The notes beneath the pieces were generated by a model. That model had not been told where the DNA came from and ran no database searches. It was given only the letters and a program-made list of their open reading frames with translations. Positions 60,245 through 64,000 of a DNA stretch of 64,000 nucleotides are shown here, in pieces; positions within the stretch are counted from its first letter, which is position 1, and each line of letters starts with the position of its first letter. The translations under genes and the position numbers were made by a program. This DNA is from Rallus limicola (taxonomy: Eukaryota; Chordata; Aves; Gruiformes; Rallidae), in assembly GCA_022605955.1 (NCBI GenBank), contig JAKCOZ010000001.1, positions 36,696,146 to 36,760,145 on the forward strand, in the 5' to 3' direction.

Positions 60245-62154
60245 ATTTTTTCCCTTTTATTGCTAATGGCATTCCACCTTTCAAGCATCTCAGGTACACC
60301 CTGTTGAGAAAATTTTCAGAAAAAAACTTCTAGAGAAACAGTTTACATACATAAAATAAATCTTTCAGTATCCTGTGTTTGCAAACTATGCAAACCAGAA
60401 GATTCCTAATGAATAGCTCTTTTGTAACATGCACTGGGAGTATCAAACAGGCTCTTAAACAGTCTCAGCAGCCCCACCAGCAGGATGCCCAACCCTACTG
60501 AAAGATCTTCCAGAGCAAACAGATGTTTTAAGCTACTCAGATTTATTAGGTTTTGAAAAGCTTATTAGAAGAAGCTAAATAAATGTTAAATTTTTACAGT
60601 CTCGTATGTAATCATATACAAGTGCATTACAATAAACTCATCCCCCTCCACACCCGATTTCATCATTGGAATGGAAATTAATGGTGTTAGCATCTGCATG
60701 CACTGAGAGGAAGAGTTCACATAATGGTTTGTAAGGCATATCAAATTTATTCTGTGAGGTAGATAAAGGTCTTTTAAAGGTCTTACTCCACTTGTGGAAT
60801 GAATTTCTTATCATGTATAAATTCTGTGTAAAACATTTCTTTTTCCAGGATGTGGTTTGTTTTCTGAGAGGGTAGAGAGAAGCTAAATATTTCCACTCCT
60901 GTATAATAGAAAATCCTCCGATTTCAACAAGATCACACCCTGAGCAGTTAGTTAATATTGGAAACATTAAAAGGTACACTGTTCTGAAAGATCATTTCAT
61001 TCCAGCAAAGCTTTTCTAACCAGAAACTGAGTGAATAACTTTGCAGTAAAAGAATAGCCAAATAATAATAGCAATTTTTAGAGGAAAGTAAGAGTAATTT
61101 TGGGAAACAAACTTGAAGTAAACATAAAAAAGTTATAAATCATATTTAAAAGAAAAAGAATAAAAACAACCCAAACCCCCCACTCATAGGCTGTTTCATA
61201 TTTGCTCATAATCATATTTGTTTTGCTGAAAAATTAAATGTTTTGAATAATATTTCCTATAAGAAGCTGACAGCTGCAGTAAAGGACACATTTAATTTTT
61301 TCCAAGAAAACATGAAACAGATAATCTGATAAAACTGCATCAAACACCTTCCAAGGACAGCTTAGGACATTAAAGTGATTCAGTAATACAAGTCCAAAAC
61401 ACCATGATGTCAGTAAGAGGGTTTCCATTGGCTTCAGCAGGCTTTCGGATGGTCCCACAATGATTAATGAAGCTGTTGACCAGGGATGTTATTTAGCTGA
61501 CAGATTTCCTACTCTATGCCACCAACCCTCTTCCCAAAGTGAGCTGTATCCCCTCCCTCTGGGAACTTCTCCTATATGTGATCCTCTTTGTATGTGTCCA
61601 CAAGGACAGGGGGTCCAGAGGGGACCAGCCCCTCTATTCTGAAGAAGTGTCTGGACGTAACAGAAGCAATTGCTGTAAGGCAGTTTGTAGATTGTGATGT
61701 CAAAGGAAGGCTGATTCCTATAGCTCCAGACTTGGCTATTTTTAAGTAATTAAATGAGGCAGCTGCACTTTTCACAATCATTAGGAGACAGATTCTGCTC
61801 TTACTTCAGTTTGTGAGAAGAATCGTAGCTATTTTCTTCCTGCATGTTCAAGTCCTTTGAGTAGCTGTACATATCTTTCTGCATTTCCCTTTCTTAAGAC
61901 AGCAATATCACTGCTCCACGCTATTAGAAATGCCACATTCTCCTGCAGGCCAGCAAGTAAAATAATTCTTGCATATAGTTTTCAATGTTTGTAAATTGCA
62001 TTTGGATTATTTGGGAGATAAGGCCACATAGTCACTGTTATCACTATTATTTTTTTTTTACTTATTCATATTTATGAAGTTCTTTAGTAAAATGTTTCAG
62101 GTTCAGTCTCCTCTGGTTGAAAAGACATGGTGACAAGTTGTTAGATCATTACTA
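60245..62154. other. AT-rich DNA, no recognised gene
   Basis: No gene was found. A purine/A-rich stretch occurs near 61130-61182. ORFs at 60638-60979 minus and 61460-61642 plus have no recognisable domain. Confidence 0.5.
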
Positions 62155-62300
62155 TATTTAGGAATGCACCTGGGTTTGTCATCGACACCGAGTTATTAGC
62201 AGATGGCGAAGCAATTGGATGATGACGTGGTCTTGGCAACTCAGGACTTTATCGCCTTCCAACTGGACTATAACAACATGATCTATCTGGCATGAAAATT
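62155..62300 (+). other. Conserved-looking element with a 30-codon micro-ORF
   Basis: This compact block has five CpGs and balanced composition inside AT-rich DNA. An ATG at 62203 opens a frame that stops at 62295: it begins MAKQLDDDVVLATQDF, continues IAFQLDYNN and ends MIYLA. It has an acidic DDD and no low-complexity bias. A TAG lies in frame two codons upstream of the ATG, so it cannot extend left unless spliced (TTATTAGCAG precedes the ATG). A second frame just upstream reads NAPGFVIDTELLADGEAIG before stopping at two TGA codons. I recognise no family. It could be a micropeptide, a small terminal exon, a shifted exon remnant, or an ultraconserved-type enhancer whose frames are incidental. 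Confidence 0.35.
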
Positions 62301-64000
62301 CCAGTCTTTAGGAAATTATAGTTAGTAAAGAGCACAGTAATAGACATTTTCATCAAAAGGGGATGCTTTGTGTGGCAGCCTTGTCCTCTCATTACCATAT
62401 TGTTTATCCTCTGAGTATTGCATGAAGTTAAGATTTCACGTTACTCTACCTCCCTAATTTGAAGGCCATAGACCCTGAAAGAGATTATCAATATTTCAAG
62501 ATCTCCACCACTGCTCTCCCCGGGTATTACAAAGTGCCATGTTATGAAAAATCAGACTTTTTTGTTTGGTACAGAGATATAATTATTTTAGTGCTATATT
62601 TATATTTATTTTATTTTAATCAAGACCATTTTAGGTACTTCTAGTCCAGGTGAAAGTCAGTTTTTCAACCTTCATTAATAGATCTACACACCTTAAACAT
62701 GTCTCCTTATGAGTTCTCCAGCATCCCTAAAAATGCAGAAGAAACCTCTTCAGACAGTTCTTAGCAATTCTGCTTTATGCATTACTGGACGGCTCACACA
62801 AGTCTGAAGAGAACTGGGCACAATGGGCTTGTCCACAGAGCTCGTTCAAACACCAGAAACAGTGTGGCTACTTTAATTTGCTCTGCCTGGGCTAATCAGC
62901 CCTTCTGAGACATCCCTGTATTAGTCTGTATGGAGCACCCCACAGACACAGCTCCTGGACCCCCGCCTTGCATGCAGCAGGTTGTTCAGAGACAGGCTGG
63001 ATTTCTCTCTGTTGCCTTGCACGATCCCAACATGCCCAGTGGTGCATCTGCAGCAGTTCAGTAAGTGGAATTTCCCCAATGTGACTTCCCCCTTGTTCTT
63101 ACCACATCCACTCAAGGTAAAAAGAGATCACATATGCACTTTATTAGAACAACCAATAACCCAAACGCTTTGCTTATCCCTAGTAAAGTGGCATACTCAA
63201 AATCCATATGTCAAATTGGTAGCTGTTATGTTGGATTGGGATGCTAGCTTTCCATTTCAGGAAAAATGCCCCAGTTTCTCAATAGTGTTTTTGTTCTAGA
63301 GCAGAATGGATAGCAAGGAAAAAGGCTGCAATAACAAAAATCATTTTCTAGGAAATAAAAATGTTAAAAACTGTGTAGGTCATATGAAACGGTTTTAGTT
63401 CTCTGCTGATTTTTTGGTATGTTTGTGGTTATGATGAAGTAAGGCTTTAGAGCAAGAAGAAAAGTCGAAATTGTTCAGAAAACCTTGAAATCTGTTGTGC
63501 CTAGTTGAGAGAGATTGTATATATTTTTGAAGCACTTGCATGCTTCTTCGAAGCAACTCCTACATAAGAACTTTGTAGTTATCCCTTGGAAAAGGACGCT
63601 ATCAAAAAATTCTCATCTTGGCCTCGCAACAAATTTCCACTTCTTTATCAAAACAAGTACATAGTGTACACTTGCACTGTGAGTGACCTGGTCAGATAGA
63701 TTCCTCTCCTGTGTAATTTCTACAAAATCTGTTTATAAGTATGATTAAATTATTACTTTTCCTTTTTCTTTTTTTTCCTCTCAATCCTCACATGGAACTA
63801 CAGTACCTCATTGGAACTGCCAAAGGACATGAAGCTAACTTGTGGTTTGCTTTGTTCTTGAGTTTTGCCTTTTCCCGCAGCTGTGATTTTTTTTTCTGGT
63901 CTTCATGGGAAATGTAAAGTTGTGGTTAATTCTTTTATTATGTCATAGATTAGATTTATAAGAATGTCCAGAATTTCCCATGATACTCTAGAAATCAGAT
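62301..64000. other. AT-rich DNA to the end of the window, no recognised gene
   Basis: No gene or repeat was recognised. The plus ORF at 62982-63299 has no domain. T-rich runs lie near 63761-63779 and 63887-63896. Confidence 0.5.

Overview
This window looks like nuclear DNA from a bird. It is AT-rich and CpG-poor, has no dense coding, and carries typical avian interspersed repeats. The clearest are 3'-truncated CR1 LINE copies on both strands, with the family's 3' end (GGTCCCTTCCAAC followed by short ATTCTATGATTCT-like repeats). There is also one avian endogenous-retrovirus LTR with TG...CA ends, opening TGTCCTGGTTCTGGCTGGGA. A few decayed MIR-type (tRNA-derived CORE-SINE) fragments and foldback repeats of a kind seen across amniotes are present too. 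Assignment to birds is strong. A species is not assigned; the LTR type suggests, without proving, a neoavian bird.

I found no protein-coding gene I can recognise, and no tRNA or rRNA gene. The long ORFs are either CR1 remnants, translations of simple repeats, or isolated frames with no recognisable domain, several of which lack an ATG. The window is best read as a gene desert or the inside of a very long intron. If it regulates anything, it would do so through conserved non-coding elements, which cannot be proven from one sequence.

Layout. 1-2350: no recognised feature. 2351-2640: an unusual array of AT-rich palindromes. 2641-7375: mostly unique AT-rich DNA with a foldback repeat (5158-5252) and a MIR fragment (5471-5640). 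7376-7788: the best-preserved CR1 copy. 7789-28231: about 20 kb almost free of recognisable repeats, with several islets that look like conserved elements. 28232-28950: a minus-strand CR1 fragment followed at once by the LTR. 28951-40424: unique DNA including a CpG-rich islet at 30383-30830 and a 35-bp tandem duplication at 35331-35400. 40425-51124: a CR1 scrap, several perfect palindromes and foldbacks, another CR1 scrap, and the longest non-repeat ORF (48145-48654). 51125-56305: MIR fragments in both orientations, a GC-rich islet with an A-rich tail on the minus strand (52520-52800), and a long polypyrimidine tract. 56306-64000: a C-rich tract able to form a G-quadruplex, two CR1 copies, and a compact conserved-looking element with a 30-codon ORF (62155-62300).

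The positions worth following up are the palindromic array (2351-2574), the micro-ORF element (62203-62295), the CpG-rich islet (30383-30830) and the GC-rich A-tailed islet (52520-52800). None is shown to be a new biological system by the sequence alone.
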